The notes: generated by a model from the letters alone, not told the origin. A stretch of DNA of 64,000 bases from Thiohalocapsa sp. (GCA_028277725.1 JANQFX010000102.1:62001-126000); one strand, 5' to 3'. Positions 17,067 through 25,625 are shown, counted from the stretch's first letter. Numbers and translations: made by a program.

Positions 17067-17125
17067 GACAACCTAGGTGGGGGCGCGTGATGCCGGCAAC
17101 AGCCCTCCGGGCATTGTCCTCTCGG

Positions 17126-17260
17126 TCTTTCGCAAGCGGCGCGCTGAGCCGCGAGGACTTGTGCATCACCACCAAGCTCGCCCACCCGGCGGCGCCCACA
17201 CACGTGAACATCTCGCACAGGCGTACCTGGGACGCGGACAAGGTCGAGGACATCGATGCC
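17126..17260 (+). pseudogene. Fragment of an aldo/keto reductase
   Basis: One forward frame reads SGALSREDLCITTKLAHPAA and then HVNISHRRTWDADKVED. This strongly resembles the internal segment of bacterial aldo/keto reductases that contains the REDLFITTK motif. Neither the N-terminal nucleotide-binding part nor the catalytic tetrad region follows, and no start is supported. It is probably a decayed remnant. The rest of the 368-base gap (17067-17434) shows nothing else. Confidence 0.5.
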
Positions 17261-17434
17261 CCGGGCGCCGGAGAGCCACGACGCACCTGCTCGGACCCCG
17301 CGAGCGTCGCTTGACGACAGCGGTTGCCCAGGTCCGCGCAGCGGACCCTATGGATGTCGTGACCGGTGTCGTTCTATGAGGCCCGTCGGGGTCCGCCGGG
17401 TGCACCACTGGCGGCTCCGGCGATGCGTCGAAGG

Positions 17435-18832
17435 CTAGGCGCGCAACAGCCAGGGGGCGGGGGCGGAGCCGACGGCGGCGTGGCCGGGTGGCGGCGTGCC
17501 GAGCTGTGCGAGCGCGCGTGCGAAGGCGCCGACGCCGGAGCGCTGCATCAGGACGCAGGGCTTGGCGTGCTGCTTGCAGAAACGCTTGGTGCGCAGACAG
17601 GCGTCGTGGCTGACGGCGTCCAGTGGACAGACCACCGCATCCGCGCTGGCGAGCAGGGCCTCCAGCCGCGAGCGGTTGTCCTCCAGCCCGCCGTCGTGGC
17701 GCACCAACTCGCCGTTGCAGCGCTCCACCAGGGTCCGGTAATGGGCGTTCAGCGAGCCGCGACCGCCGACACAGAGGACGCGCTTACCGCACAGATCGAT
17801 GTACCCGGCGTCGCCTATCTGATCGAGTCCGCAGTGTCCGCAGTCGCCGTCGCAGGCGGTGTCCTCGGACGCGGTCGGCGCCATCAGCAAGGCCTCCATC
17901 GCGCGCAGTGATGCATCGCGATCCGCCAATTGATCCAGCGCGTCCGAGCGCTGCCGCTCGGCGGCCTCGAGGCGCAGTTGCAGCTCCTGGACGCTCGCGG
18001 CGTGTCGGCGCGCTTCCCGGCGCAGGGCGGCCATTTCCTCGTCCTGGGCATCGACACGCAGCCGCAGCTGCGCGAGTTCCTGTCCGGCCTCCAGCGCAGC
18101 AATGCGCGCCCGCGCGGCGCTGAGCTCGGCCTCGACGCCGTCGAGCTCCGCGAGTCGCCGTTGCGCGTCCGCCAGGGCCGCGTCCTTCTGCTCCGCGCTC
18201 TGGCGCGCACGGGCGCTCGCCGCCGCGCATTCCTGCCGTTCTCGGCGCAGCGTCTCGCGCGTGTCGGCCAAGGCCTTCAGGTCGGCGCTCAGGCCGGCAC
18301 CGATCTGGTGCGAGAGCATATGCACGTCCTCGTAGGCGAGGGTGCGCAACTCCGCCGAGGCGCAGGGGTGTGTCATCAAGGCCCAGAGCGCGCCTGGCAC
18401 CTCGCCGTTGGCCATGGCCTCGTTCCAAAGCGCTTCGATCTCGTCACGGGTGCGGGCGCGGGAGAAGCGCTTGACCACTTTGGCGTACTTGCGCTCCAGC
18501 ACACGCTGGGTGGCCAGCGACAGGGCGTTCTTGGTGTCCGCTGCGGCAACGAAGCTGACGTGGACCTCGAAGTCGCTCAGGTCCGGCCGCGACGCGCAGC
18601 CGGCCTTCTGCGCCAGCCGCCGCAGCTCGTCCACGTGCAGGCAGGTGCCGATCACAGGACAGTGGAACTTGTGCGGTAGGTCCCACAGGCGGCGCTTCGC
18701 TTTGGCGACCGGCCGCGGTGGAACGTCGAGCGTCGGAGGGTTGGTGAGAGTGCCGAGTCCGGACAGTGCGGACGCCGACCGGGACCCCAGGTCGTCCAGC
18801 GGCAGATCAGCGAGGCTGCACTTTTTGCACAT
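17435..18832 (-). CDS. DUF2325 domain protein with central coiled coil
   Basis: The 465-residue product begins with a small cysteine pair (MCKKCSL). It has a basic globular N-terminal half (about 50-190), a long coiled coil (about 195-315) and a C-terminal DUF2325 domain (about 345-445). The last contains GKRVLCVGGRGSLNAHYR and SADAVVCPLDAVSHDACL. Cysteine and histidine clusters (CDGDCGHCG near 325) could bind metal. The function of this family is not established. Its upstream neighbour on the same strand is a small companion gene, and a Fur-like palindrome lies ahead of both, hinting at iron control. Start chosen from the conserved MCKKC; an AAGGAGAAC-type site (5' AAGGAG) precedes it. Confidence 0.82.
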   Translation of the reverse strand: MCKKCSLADLPLDDLGSRSASALSGLGTLTNPPTLDVPPRPVAKAKRRLWDLPHKFHCPVIGTCLHVDELRRLAQKAGCASRPDLSDFEVHVSFVAAADTKNALSLATQRVLERKYAKVVKRFSRARTRDEIEALWNEAMANGEVPGALWALMTHPCASAELRTLAYEDVHMLSHQIGAGLSADLKALADTRETLRRERQECAAASARARQSAEQKDAALADAQRRLAELDGVEAELSAARARIAALEAGQELAQLRLRVDAQDEEMAALRREARRHAASVQELQLRLEAAERQRSDALDQLADRDASLRAMEALLMAPTASEDTACDGDCGHCGLDQIGDAGYIDLCGKRVLCVGGRGSLNAHYRTLVERCNGELVRHDGGLEDNRSRLEALLASADAVVCPLDAVSHDACLRTKRFCKQHAKPCVLMQRSGVGAFARALAQLGTPPPGHAAVGSAPAPWLLRA

Positions 18833-18914
18833 GCTGTGTTCTCCTTAGTTCAAGGTCAGAAGGAGCGCCGGCACGTACATCAGGGCCGGGTCGGAAAATG
18901 GCCCGAAGGCTTGT

Positions 18915-18960
18915 CGGGGTCAGGTCCGGATCAGGCCCAGGGGCAGGCCCGGGTCGGGGG
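18915..18960. repeat. Single-arm hexanucleotide repeat
   Basis: From 18918 the sequence runs in 6-base steps: gggtca, ggtccg, gatcag, gcccag, gggcag, gcccgg, gtcggg. It lies in the short gap between the small gene and the DUF2325 gene. The complementary type of unit (cccNNt) occurs inside the start of the MlaE-like gene near 19.65 kb. Confidence 0.55.
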
Positions 18961-18966
18961 CCAACG

Positions 18967-19242
18967 TCAGGCCGCCGCGGCCTCTGGGCACTGCGCGGCG
19001 AGCAGCCGCCAATGCTGGCTCAGGCGGCAGTAGGCGTTGCATTCATCCGGCGAGTCCCGCAACGCCGGGTGCATCGCCAGCGCCCGGGAGTAGTGGACGA
19101 CGCAATGCGCGAGTTCAGGGGAGCGCCGACTGACGTAGGTCCGGACCGCCTCGGCGACCCGCGCCTTGAGCGTGTCGAGCGGCAGGGGGGCCGCGGATGT
19201 CAGCGGCGCCTCGGCGGCGAGTTCGTGGTCGGCACTAGGCAT
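18967..19242 (-). CDS. Small conserved hypothetical protein, companion of DUF2325 gene
   Basis: The 91-residue product from the ATG at 19242 has GGAG eight bases upstream; a GTG seven codons earlier is possible but lacks a site. The conserved-looking core is VRTYVSRRSPELAHCVVHYS, followed by a helical C-terminal region with two more cysteines. The protein is predicted to be soluble. I do not recognise a function. It is 134 bases upstream of the DUF2325 gene on the same strand and probably shares its promoter. Confidence 0.65.
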   Translation of the reverse strand: MPSADHELAAEAPLTSAAPLPLDTLKARVAEAVRTYVSRRSPELAHCVVHYSRALAMHPALRDSPDECNAYCRLSQHWRLLAAQCPEAAAA

Positions 19243-19393
19243 CTTCTGGTCTCCGTTGGGCACGGCGGTGCAGTTGCGGGATGCCCTGGTCCAAGGTCCA
19301 ATCTGGTTGTGCCCGTGCCGACACCTGCCGCCGGAGGGCCACGGATCGCTTGGGTAGATCGGGCTGCATTCGCCATCGACCGCCTGGAATTGC

Positions 19394-19412
19394 GCGAATG
19401 CGAACGATTCGC
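19394..19412. promoter_or_regulatory. Putative Fur box
   Basis: The 19-mer GCGAATGCGAACGATTCGC has inverted ends (GCGAAT/ATTCGC) and matches the classical 19-base Fur consensus at 11 positions by my count. It lies about 150 bases upstream of the small DUF2325-companion gene and about 170 bases upstream of the MlaE-like gene on the other strand. The remainder of the 19243-19579 gap shows no gene. Confidence 0.4.
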
Positions 19413-19579
19413 GTTAGAGGCTATACGCTAGCTGACCGAAGGTCAAGCGCCCGAAGTGCTTGAGCATTGGGGTGCGGGGCGAGGGCCGAGCACCGCCCAG
19501 CCGGGCAGCTGCCGGTCGAGGCATCCCCCGGACTGCGAGCAGGTCGATGCACCGGTGATTCGCGGTACACTCCAGCGTT

Positions 19580-20452
19580 ATGCAACCCACCCGAGCCGAG
19601 CCCCCGCGGCGGAGCGCCGTCCGTGCGTCCGCAGGCGCACTGCTGGAGACCCTGTCCCGGCCCCTGTCCCAATCCCGGTCCGGCCCCGCCGACGCGCCAC
19701 TGCGCTGGCTCGCCAACCTCGGGCTCGCCTGGTCGACCCTGTCGCAGTGCCTGGGGCACTATGGGGCCGTGCTCATCGGCCGCGACCGTCTCGACCTGCC
19801 GGCGCTGGCGGACGCCCTGCGTCAGGCGGGCCTCTCGATCCTATTGCCCGTCACCCTGGTCACCGCCGCGCTGGGCGTCATTCTCGGCCGTCAGGCGGCA
19901 TCGGCCCTGGAGAGCATCAACCTGCCCGGTATGCTGCTCGCCGGCATCACCTATGCGGTGGTCATGGAGTTGGTGCCGCTGCTGGTGGGCGTGCTGGTGG
20001 GCGGTCGCGCCGGCATCGCGCTGGCGGTGCGCCACGCCACACTGGTGGTCACGGGCCAGATGGACGGGCTGCTCGTGATGGGCGTCAATCCGATCCGCTT
20101 CATCACCGCGCCCGTGCTGCTGGCGATGCTGATGATGTCCTTCGCGCTGCTGGTCTGGGGCAGCCTGGTAACCATCGGCGCGGCCTATGTCTGGATGGGG
20201 CTCTTCTCGGAGGTGCCGCCCTATCAGATGATGGACGCCGTACGCCAGACCCTGGGGCCGGACGAGTTGCGGGAGGCCGTCAGCAAGCCGCTGGTCTTCG
20301 CCGTGGTCATCGCATTGATCGCAACGGTGAACGGCTCTATCGCCGGGCGCGACCCGGATGCCATCGGCGATGCGGCCACCCGCACCATGATCGGCGCAGT
20401 CACCGCCATTTTGCTCATCGACCTGTTGTACGTGCTATGGCCGGAGGGATGA
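19580..20452 (+). CDS. MlaE-family ABC permease (lipid transport)
   Basis: The 290-residue product has the MlaE permease domain with five or six hydrophobic segments from about residue 75. Conserved features include ILGRQAASALE, a PLLVGVLVGGRAG loop and GVNPIRFITAPVLLA. In known systems MlaE pairs with an MlaF ATPase and an MCE protein to move phospholipids between inner and outer membranes. The first 40 residues are a non-conserved extension whose DNA (about 19650-19690) consists of CCC-starting hexamer repeats, giving a Ser-Arg-rich segment. The ATG at 19580 is the only good start. It is the first gene of a tightly packed operon ending at about 24463. Confidence 0.88.
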   Translation: MQPTRAEPPRRSAVRASAGALLETLSRPLSQSRSGPADAPLRWLANLGLAWSTLSQCLGHYGAVLIGRDRLDLPALADALRQAGLSILLPVTLVTAALGVILGRQAASALESINLPGMLLAGITYAVVMELVPLLVGVLVGGRAGIALAVRHATLVVTGQMDGLLVMGVNPIRFITAPVLLAMLMMSFALLVWGSLVTIGAAYVWMGLFSEVPPYQMMDAVRQTLGPDELREAVSKPLVFAVVIALIATVNGSIAGRDPDAIGDAATRTMIGAVTAILLIDLLYVLWPEG

Positions 20453-20455
20453 ACC

Positions 20456-21232
20456 TTGAGCGACCCTGCGCGACAGGAGGCGCCACAACCGGAACGGGCG
20501 CCGGTGCTTGCGATCGACGAGGTCTTCCAGCACGTCGCCGGACGCCTGGTGCTGGACGGGGTCTCGCTCAGTATCGGGCGCGGCGAGGGCCTGCTCTTGA
20601 TCGGCCACAACGGCGCCGGCAAGAGCCTGCTGATGCGCCTGGTGCTCGGGCTGGATACGCCGTCGGCGGGCGAGGTGCGGCTGTTCGGCCAGTCGCTGTC
20701 GCGCCTGTCACGCGACGGCCTGCATACGCTGCGCGGACGCATGGGGGCCGTATTGCAGCGCGGCTCGCTGCTCGACGGCATGACGGTGCTGGAAAACCTG
20801 CTGCTGCCGCTGCGCGTGGCCCGACTGTCGGACAAGGACATGACCCGCTCGGCGCGCCTGGCGATGACGCAGTTCCAGCTGGACGGCCTGGAGAACCACT
20901 GGCCGCGGGCGCTCTCCGTCGGTCAGCGCCGCCGCGTGGAGCTTGCGCGGGCGCTGGTACATCGCCCGGAGCTGCTGGTCTGGGATGGCATCACCGACGG
21001 CCTGGACCTGCCGGCGGTGACGGAGATCCTGGACGTGCTGCGCACCCAGATCGAGCTGCGCGGCCTGACCGTGATCGCCACAGCCAACAGTACCTTCAGC
21101 CCCCTGCGCGACGACGAGCGGGTCGCGGTGCTCGACCAGGGCCGCATCCTGTTCGATGGCAGTCGCGAGACGCTCGCCGCCGAGGCGGCCAACAGCCTGG
21201 CGCTGCGCTATCTGCTGGAGGGCGGGCTATGA
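20456..21232 (+). CDS. MlaF-like ABC ATPase with altered catalytic residues
   Basis: The 258-residue ABC ATPase starts at a TTG four bases after the permease stop. Walker A (GHNGAGKS, 50-57) and signature (LSVGQ, 153-157) are intact. Walker B reads LLVWDGITDGLD: the aspartate D177 is kept but the catalytic glutamate is glycine (G178). The switch-loop histidine, usually in ATHD, is alanine (A210 in VIATANS). An enzyme lacking both residues should bind ATP but hydrolyse it poorly, if at all. It lies between the MlaE-like permease and the MCE protein and is presumably their ATPase. Sequencing error is unlikely to produce both changes. Confidence 0.87.
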   Translation: MSDPARQEAPQPERAPVLAIDEVFQHVAGRLVLDGVSLSIGRGEGLLLIGHNGAGKSLLMRLVLGLDTPSAGEVRLFGQSLSRLSRDGLHTLRGRMGAVLQRGSLLDGMTVLENLLLPLRVARLSDKDMTRSARLAMTQFQLDGLENHWPRALSVGQRRRVELARALVHRPELLVWDGITDGLDLPAVTEILDVLRTQIELRGLTVIATANSTFSPLRDDERVAVLDQGRILFDGSRETLAAEAANSLALRYLLEGGL

Positions 21233-21318
21233 CGGACATGCCGCGCACGATCGTCGGCGGGGCGAAGCACAGTGTGCCCGTTGGTCAGCGCTCATGGCGC
21301 CGTAGGACAGCCACATGA
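21229..21318 (+). CDS. 29-codon linking ORF between MlaF-like and MCE genes
   Basis: An open frame of 29 codons (MTDMPRTIVGG...RRRTAT) begins with an ATG that overlaps the ATPase stop in an ATGA. It ends with a TGA that overlaps the MCE start in a second ATGA. It could be a tiny protein or simply a device that keeps ribosomes coupled across the 82-base gap. The product is basic and has no membrane segment. There is no homology to cite. Confidence 0.4.
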   Translation: MTDMPRTIVGGAKHSVPVGQRSWRRRTAT

Positions 21319-22412
21319 GCCGCATGGAACGCCTCTATCAGCCCCCCGAGATCGGCGCCCCGGGTAGGCGTCGCGGCCATCGGCGGCGCTGGGATCTGAT
21401 CCTGTCCGGGTTGTTCGTGCTGGCCATGGCCGCGGTGGTCGTGGCGGTGGTGTTCTTGAACCTGCCGGCGCTGTTCGGTGGCTATGAGCTCAGGGCCTAC
21501 TTCCCCAACGCCGCCGGCGTCGACCGGGGCATCAAAGTGGTGCAGGAGGGATTCCCAATCGGCCATGTCGGCACCGTGGCGCCGGTGTTCGAGGGCGCAG
21601 AGGATCGCGGCGAATGCCCGCCCCGCGTCGAGCCCGCCTCCTCGGAGCTGCCCTGTTTCCGCGTCTCCCTGCGCATCCAGCGCGGCTGGCCCGTGCCGGA
21701 GGGCAGCCAGGCGCAGCTCGCGCCCGCCGGCTTCCTTGGCGGCAACCAGATTCGCATCCAGCCAGGCCTGGCCGATGCGCTCTTGGCGGCGGGCTCGGTC
21801 ATCGAGACCCTGCCACGGCAACCGGACCTGCCAACCCAGGCGGCGCTGGCACTGACCCGCCTGCAGATCGCCATCGACGAGACAATCCGGCCGGCCCTGG
21901 TGCAGCTGCAGGAGCGTATCCAGGGGCTCATCGGCAGCATCGACAGCGGTGCGGGCGACGGCGACGGGCCCGCCGGCGCGCTGAGCGATCGGCTCACGGA
22001 GGTGTTCACGAACCTCCAGGCCATCACCGCCGATGTGCAGCAGAGCCTGAACCCGGAACGCATCGACGCCATCCTCGCCGCCATCGAGCAGCTCACCGCC
22101 AACCTCGCCAGCACCTCGGAGGGCTTCGAGGAGCGCAGCGTCGCGGTCGGAGCGGCCATCGAGCAATATACCGACCTCGGGCAGAGCCTCCAGGAGCTGG
22201 TGCAGAGCACCCAGCCCGCGGTGACCGGCTCGCTGGACGACATGCAGCTCCTGTTGCAGGACCTGTCCGCGTCGCTGTCGCCCATCCTCGCCAACATCGA
22301 GACCACCTCGCGCAACTTCTCGGCCCTGTCCGCGGACCTGCGCCGTGATCCGAAATCCCTCATCCTCAAATCACCCGACAAGGAGCCGACCCCGTGGTTG
22401 GAGAGCCGATGA
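21315..22412 (+). CDS. MCE-domain (MlaD-type) lipid transport protein
   Basis: The 365-residue product has a basic N-terminus, one membrane anchor (about 27-52), an MCE domain (about 55-175) and a long helical tail. The MCE domain includes AYFPNAAGVDRGIKVVQEG and GFLGGNQIRIQPG. The tail (about 185-345) is rich in Leu, Gln and Ser and resembles the tunnel-forming or coiled C-terminus of larger MCE proteins. In the middle of the MCE domain a cysteine-containing insert (ECPPRVEPASSELPC) interrupts the usual strand pattern. It should sit in the periplasm on the inner membrane and bind lipid for the permease complex encoded upstream. The stop overlaps the next start (ATGA). Confidence 0.87.
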   Translation: MSRMERLYQPPEIGAPGRRRGHRRRWDLILSGLFVLAMAAVVVAVVFLNLPALFGGYELRAYFPNAAGVDRGIKVVQEGFPIGHVGTVAPVFEGAEDRGECPPRVEPASSELPCFRVSLRIQRGWPVPEGSQAQLAPAGFLGGNQIRIQPGLADALLAAGSVIETLPRQPDLPTQAALALTRLQIAIDETIRPALVQLQERIQGLIGSIDSGAGDGDGPAGALSDRLTEVFTNLQAITADVQQSLNPERIDAILAAIEQLTANLASTSEGFEERSVAVGAAIEQYTDLGQSLQELVQSTQPAVTGSLDDMQLLLQDLSASLSPILANIETTSRNFSALSADLRRDPKSLILKSPDKEPTPWLESR

Positions 22413-23074
22413 GTCCGCCGCGATTGGTCGCGGCCCGCGGCCCGCGACCTATTCTGATCGCATGGGTGGCGGCGGCGGCTTTGCTGCTGTCGGCCGCGCT
22501 CACCGGCTGCGGCGGCACTCGGGTCCAGGACCTATATTTCAGCCTGGAACCGGACGTGGTCGTGGTCCCGTCCGCGCGCACCGTACCGGGCACGCTCCGC
22601 GTGTCTCCCCTCTCCGCGCGCGGCTTCGTCGCGGGTAGCCGCATGGTCTATCGCACTCGCGAGGAGCCCCTGGAGGTCAAGCGCTACGGCCAGATCCTGT
22701 GGGAGGAGGTACCGGCGCGGGCCATGGCCGACGCGCTCACCGCGGCCCTGCGCGCCTCCGGCAGCTTGGAGCATGTGGTGGCGGCAGGCGACCCGGCAAG
22801 GGCGGACTTCCTGCTCACGGGTCGGTTACTGGCCTTCGAACATCGGCCCACGGATGACCCGCCGGCGGTCCTCGTCGAGCTGCGCCTGACGCTGGTGCGC
22901 GGCAAGGGCCGCGAGGTGCTGGTGGAAGGCACCTACACCGGTACCGAGCCGACCGCCGTCGATGCCGATGGGCGCACCACGCCATCCGCCATCGTCGATG
23001 CCTTCAACCGCCTGAGCGGGCGGCTCGTCGGCGAGGTGCTGGCCGACGCGCGTCGTCTCGCGCCGCAGCTGTGA
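22409..23074 (+). CDS. ABC-type transport auxiliary lipoprotein (PqiC-like)
   Basis: The 221-residue product from the ATG at 22409 (GGAG five bases upstream; ATGA overlap with the MCE stop) has a lipoprotein signal ending in a lipobox (LTGCGG), so it should be an outer-membrane or periplasmic lipoprotein. The mature part has the auxiliary-lipoprotein pattern: YFSLEP, VSPLSARGF, MVYRTREEPLEVKRYGQILW and LTGRLLAFEH. PqiC- and YmbA-type proteins are thought to accept lipid from MCE complexes at the outer membrane. Its place directly after the MCE gene supports this role. Confidence 0.85.
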   Translation: MSPPRLVAARGPRPILIAWVAAAALLLSAALTGCGGTRVQDLYFSLEPDVVVVPSARTVPGTLRVSPLSARGFVAGSRMVYRTREEPLEVKRYGQILWEEVPARAMADALTAALRASGSLEHVVAAGDPARADFLLTGRLLAFEHRPTDDPPAVLVELRLTLVRGKGREVLVEGTYTGTEPTAVDADGRTTPSAIVDAFNRLSGRLVGEVLADARRLAPQL

Positions 23075-23083
23075 CCCCTGGTC

Positions 23084-24463
23084 TTGTCTGAGCCCGATCC
23101 ACGCGACCCATTCGCGGCGCTACTGCCGGCGGCGGCCTGGCGCATGCCGGTGGTCTGGAATGGGCTCACCGTGCCGGGGCCACCGGCGGGGTTCGAGCTG
23201 ACCGCGGAGGAGCGCGGTGCCGGGCCACCATTGATGCGCTTCCGGCGCCGGCTCATCGCCCTGCTGGACTGCGCTGCGCACAACGGCGACCGGCTCGCGC
23301 TGGTGGACAAGGCCATCCCGCACACCCTGTTCGACCTGATGCTCTCCGAGGCGTCGGAGCTCGACAAGCCGAGCCCCGACGACGTGGCGCCGGTCACCGG
23401 CCGCGTGCTCTGGGGCACCGGCCTCGATTTCGTGCGCTATGTGTCGCGGCCGGATGTGATGACCCGCTTCGGACTGGAGGGCGGGACCCTGCACCTGGCC
23501 CTCAACTGCGACCCGAACACGCGTGATCGCGAGAGTGTCCAGGCCGCGAAACAGTTCCACCTGCACCTGCTGTACTGGACGCTTGCGGAACTCGCACCGC
23601 TGTCGACCGTAGCGAGGATCCGCGGAGGCAAGGGGATCGCCGCGCACCCGGGCGACTTCGACGCGCGCACGCGCCGGCAACTGCTCGACCCGCTGACCTT
23701 CGCCGGCGCGCGCGCCCTGACGACCCTGCTCGCGGACATGGAGCTGGGCGTCGACGGCGCGGCGCTGGAGCCCATCGACGACGCGGCCGTGGCAGCGGGC
23801 CGCCGCCCCCTGGGTGCCGTCATCCAGCTGCCCGGCTGGCGGGTGCTGGGTGATGCTGCCTTCGAGGACCTGATCCGTCGCCTGCACCAGCGCCTTGCGG
23901 CCTTCTCGGCAGCGCTCATGCTGGCCTGCACGGGCCGGGCGGAGCCACCGCCGCCCTGGCGACGACACCCACTGTTGCCCGGATTACAGCGGCGCTCGGC
24001 GCTGAAGGATCTAGGCCTGCGCGAGCCGGAGCGCGGCGAACTCACCAAGCTGCTGATGCAGCTGCGGGACTTGTCGGCGCCGCTCGGCGGGCGTCTGCGG
24101 CGTGGCTCGCCCGCACTGCGCCGGCACCTGATGACGCTGGCCCCGCCGAGCTACAGCCTCAACCTGCACGCGCCGGTGTCCAACAGGCCGGACGCCCCGC
24201 TGCTGGATGCCGCGCCGGTGTACCTGAGCATTCAGCCGAAGCTCTTCTCAGGCATCGGCGGTGCCGGCTTGTTGTGGCTGGGCGGCGTGCCGAGTGTGCG
24301 TATCCGCCGCGGCGTCGGGCGCTTCACGCTCGATGACTGGCGGCGCCGGGCCGAGTTCCAGCGCGGCTTCGCCCTGGACGCGCTCACCCGACCGAGCGCC
24401 CGCTCGGGTGTCGGCTCCGGTCGGGTCAGGCGGTTCGTGGATTGCCAGCACGGCTGGGTCTGA
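23084..24463 (+). CDS. Conserved hypothetical protein at end of MCE operon
   Basis: The 459-residue product starts at a TTG nine bases after the lipoprotein stop; the first ATG is about 20 codons later. It is soluble-looking, with no signal or membrane helices. Distinctive segments are LHLALNCDPNTRDRESVQAA followed by KQFHLHLLYW, a histidine-rich patch near the middle, and a glycine-rich C-terminal part (LFSGIGGAGLLWLGGV). I do not recognise the family. Its tight spacing behind the lipid-transport genes suggests a linked function, perhaps modification or sensing of the transported lipid, but that is a guess from position only. Confidence 0.7.
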   Translation: MSEPDPRDPFAALLPAAAWRMPVVWNGLTVPGPPAGFELTAEERGAGPPLMRFRRRLIALLDCAAHNGDRLALVDKAIPHTLFDLMLSEASELDKPSPDDVAPVTGRVLWGTGLDFVRYVSRPDVMTRFGLEGGTLHLALNCDPNTRDRESVQAAKQFHLHLLYWTLAELAPLSTVARIRGGKGIAAHPGDFDARTRRQLLDPLTFAGARALTTLLADMELGVDGAALEPIDDAAVAAGRRPLGAVIQLPGWRVLGDAAFEDLIRRLHQRLAAFSAALMLACTGRAEPPPPWRRHPLLPGLQRRSALKDLGLREPERGELTKLLMQLRDLSAPLGGRLRRGSPALRRHLMTLAPPSYSLNLHAPVSNRPDAPLLDAAPVYLSIQPKLFSGIGGAGLLWLGGVPSVRIRRGVGRFTLDDWRRRAEFQRGFALDALTRPSARSGVGSGRVRRFVDCQHGWV

Positions 24464-24535
24464 TCCGCCCTACAAGAGTTTCTGGTATTCAACACCCTTT
24501 TCTGACCGCCTTGCTCGAGCAGTTCTACGGTTTCG

Positions 24536-25438
24536 ATGGACTTCACCGGTCTCGCCTCCTTCTGGATCGTCTTCTCGCTGCTGTCGGCGTTCTTCCACGC
24601 CTCCCGTCTGGCGGTGACCAAGCACCTGTCGTTCAGTTTCTCGGCGCGCGCGCTGACCCTGTACGTGAACCTGGCGAGCCTGGCGGTGACGGCGCCGCTG
24701 ATCATCTGGCACCACGACTTCCCCTTTCACGAGCCGATCTACACCCTGGTGGTGCTGCTCGGCGGCGTCGTATCGGGCATCGGCGGTTGGGCGCTCAATA
24801 CGGCCATCCACCGGAGCGACGTCTCGCTGGTGGGGCCGGTCATGACCCTGACGCCGGGCTTCGTCGTGGTGATCGAGTGGAGCGTGATCGGCGAACTGCC
24901 CGGCCGTCTCGGCCTGTTCGGGCTGGCGCTACTGGTCCTGGGCGGCTATGTGCTGAGCGCACAGCAGCATGAGACCAGCCTGCTCGCCCCCGTCCGGCGG
25001 CTGTTCATGGACCCGGGCAGCGTGTTCACCCTGATCGCGGCCTTCTGTTTCGCGGCGGCGTCCACGTTGGGGCGGGTCGGCATCCAGATGAGCGATCCCC
25101 TGTCCTTCGCGGTGGTCGTCGCCATCGTCAACCCATTGGTGCTGTTCGTGATGTTCAGCCTCCAGGACCATCGGTTCTACCGCGAGGCCTTCCCGCGGCA
25201 CCTGCGCCGGGAGGTCCGTCCGCTGCTGCTGCTCGGGGTGCTGTTCGCGCTGATGCGCATCGCCGACCAGATCGCACTCAGCTTGACGCTGGCCTCCTAC
25301 GCCATGGCCGTGAAGCGAACGGCCGGGCTGTTCTCCGTGCTGCTCGGCCACTGGTACTACGGCGAGGGACACCTCGCCGCCCGCCTCGCCGGCAGCGCGC
25401 TCATGCTCGGCGGGCTGTTCGTGCTGACGCAGTCCTGA
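24536..25438 (+). CDS. DMT superfamily (EamA) transporter
   Basis: The 300-residue product has about ten hydrophobic segments arranged as two EamA repeats. This is the usual size and layout for drug/metabolite transporters of the inner membrane. The first repeat ends near residue 140 ([13 protein letters not shown]) and the second near 295 ([17 protein letters not shown]). The substrate cannot be inferred. The ATG at 24536 follows a weakly defined ribosome-binding region. It is 72 bases after the unknown gene of the MCE operon and may be read from the same transcript. Confidence 0.85.
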   Translation: MDFTGLASFWIVFSLLSAFFHASRLAVTKHLSFSFSARALTLYVNLASLAVTAPLIIWHHDFPFHEPIYTLVVLLGGVVSGIGGWALNTAIHRSDVSLVGPVMTLTPGFVVVIEWSVIGELPGRLGLFGLALLVLGGYVLSAQQHETSLLAPVRRLFMDPGSVFTLIAAFCFAAASTLGRVGIQMSDPLSFAVVVAIVNPLVLFVMFSLQDHRFYREAFPRHLRREVRPLLLLGVLFALMRIADQIALSLTLASYAMAVKRTAGLFSVLLGHWYYGEGHLAARLAGSALMLGGLFVLTQS

Positions 25439-25534
25439 GCACTCGCCATCCCCCATCACCGCTGCGCCCGGGCCGACAAGCCCGCGTCAATACCGACAGG
25501 GGCCGTCGCTTTCTCCTACGCATGCCCTCGGTTT

Positions 25535-25560
25535 GTGGGAGCGGCCGCAATCTGCGGCGC
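25535..25560. repeat. REP-like palindrome
   Basis: GTGGGAGCGGCCGCAATCTGCGGCG contains the stem GCCGCA/TGCGGC preceded by GTGGGAGCG. This resembles repetitive extragenic palindromes of gammaproteobacteria. It lies in the gap before the restriction-modification gene. Confidence 0.35.
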
Positions 25561-25625
25561 GCGGGCCGTGTGCTCGTGTACGCTATGGGTCTACATCCAG
25601 GTCACGGATAGAACCCGCGCGCACC

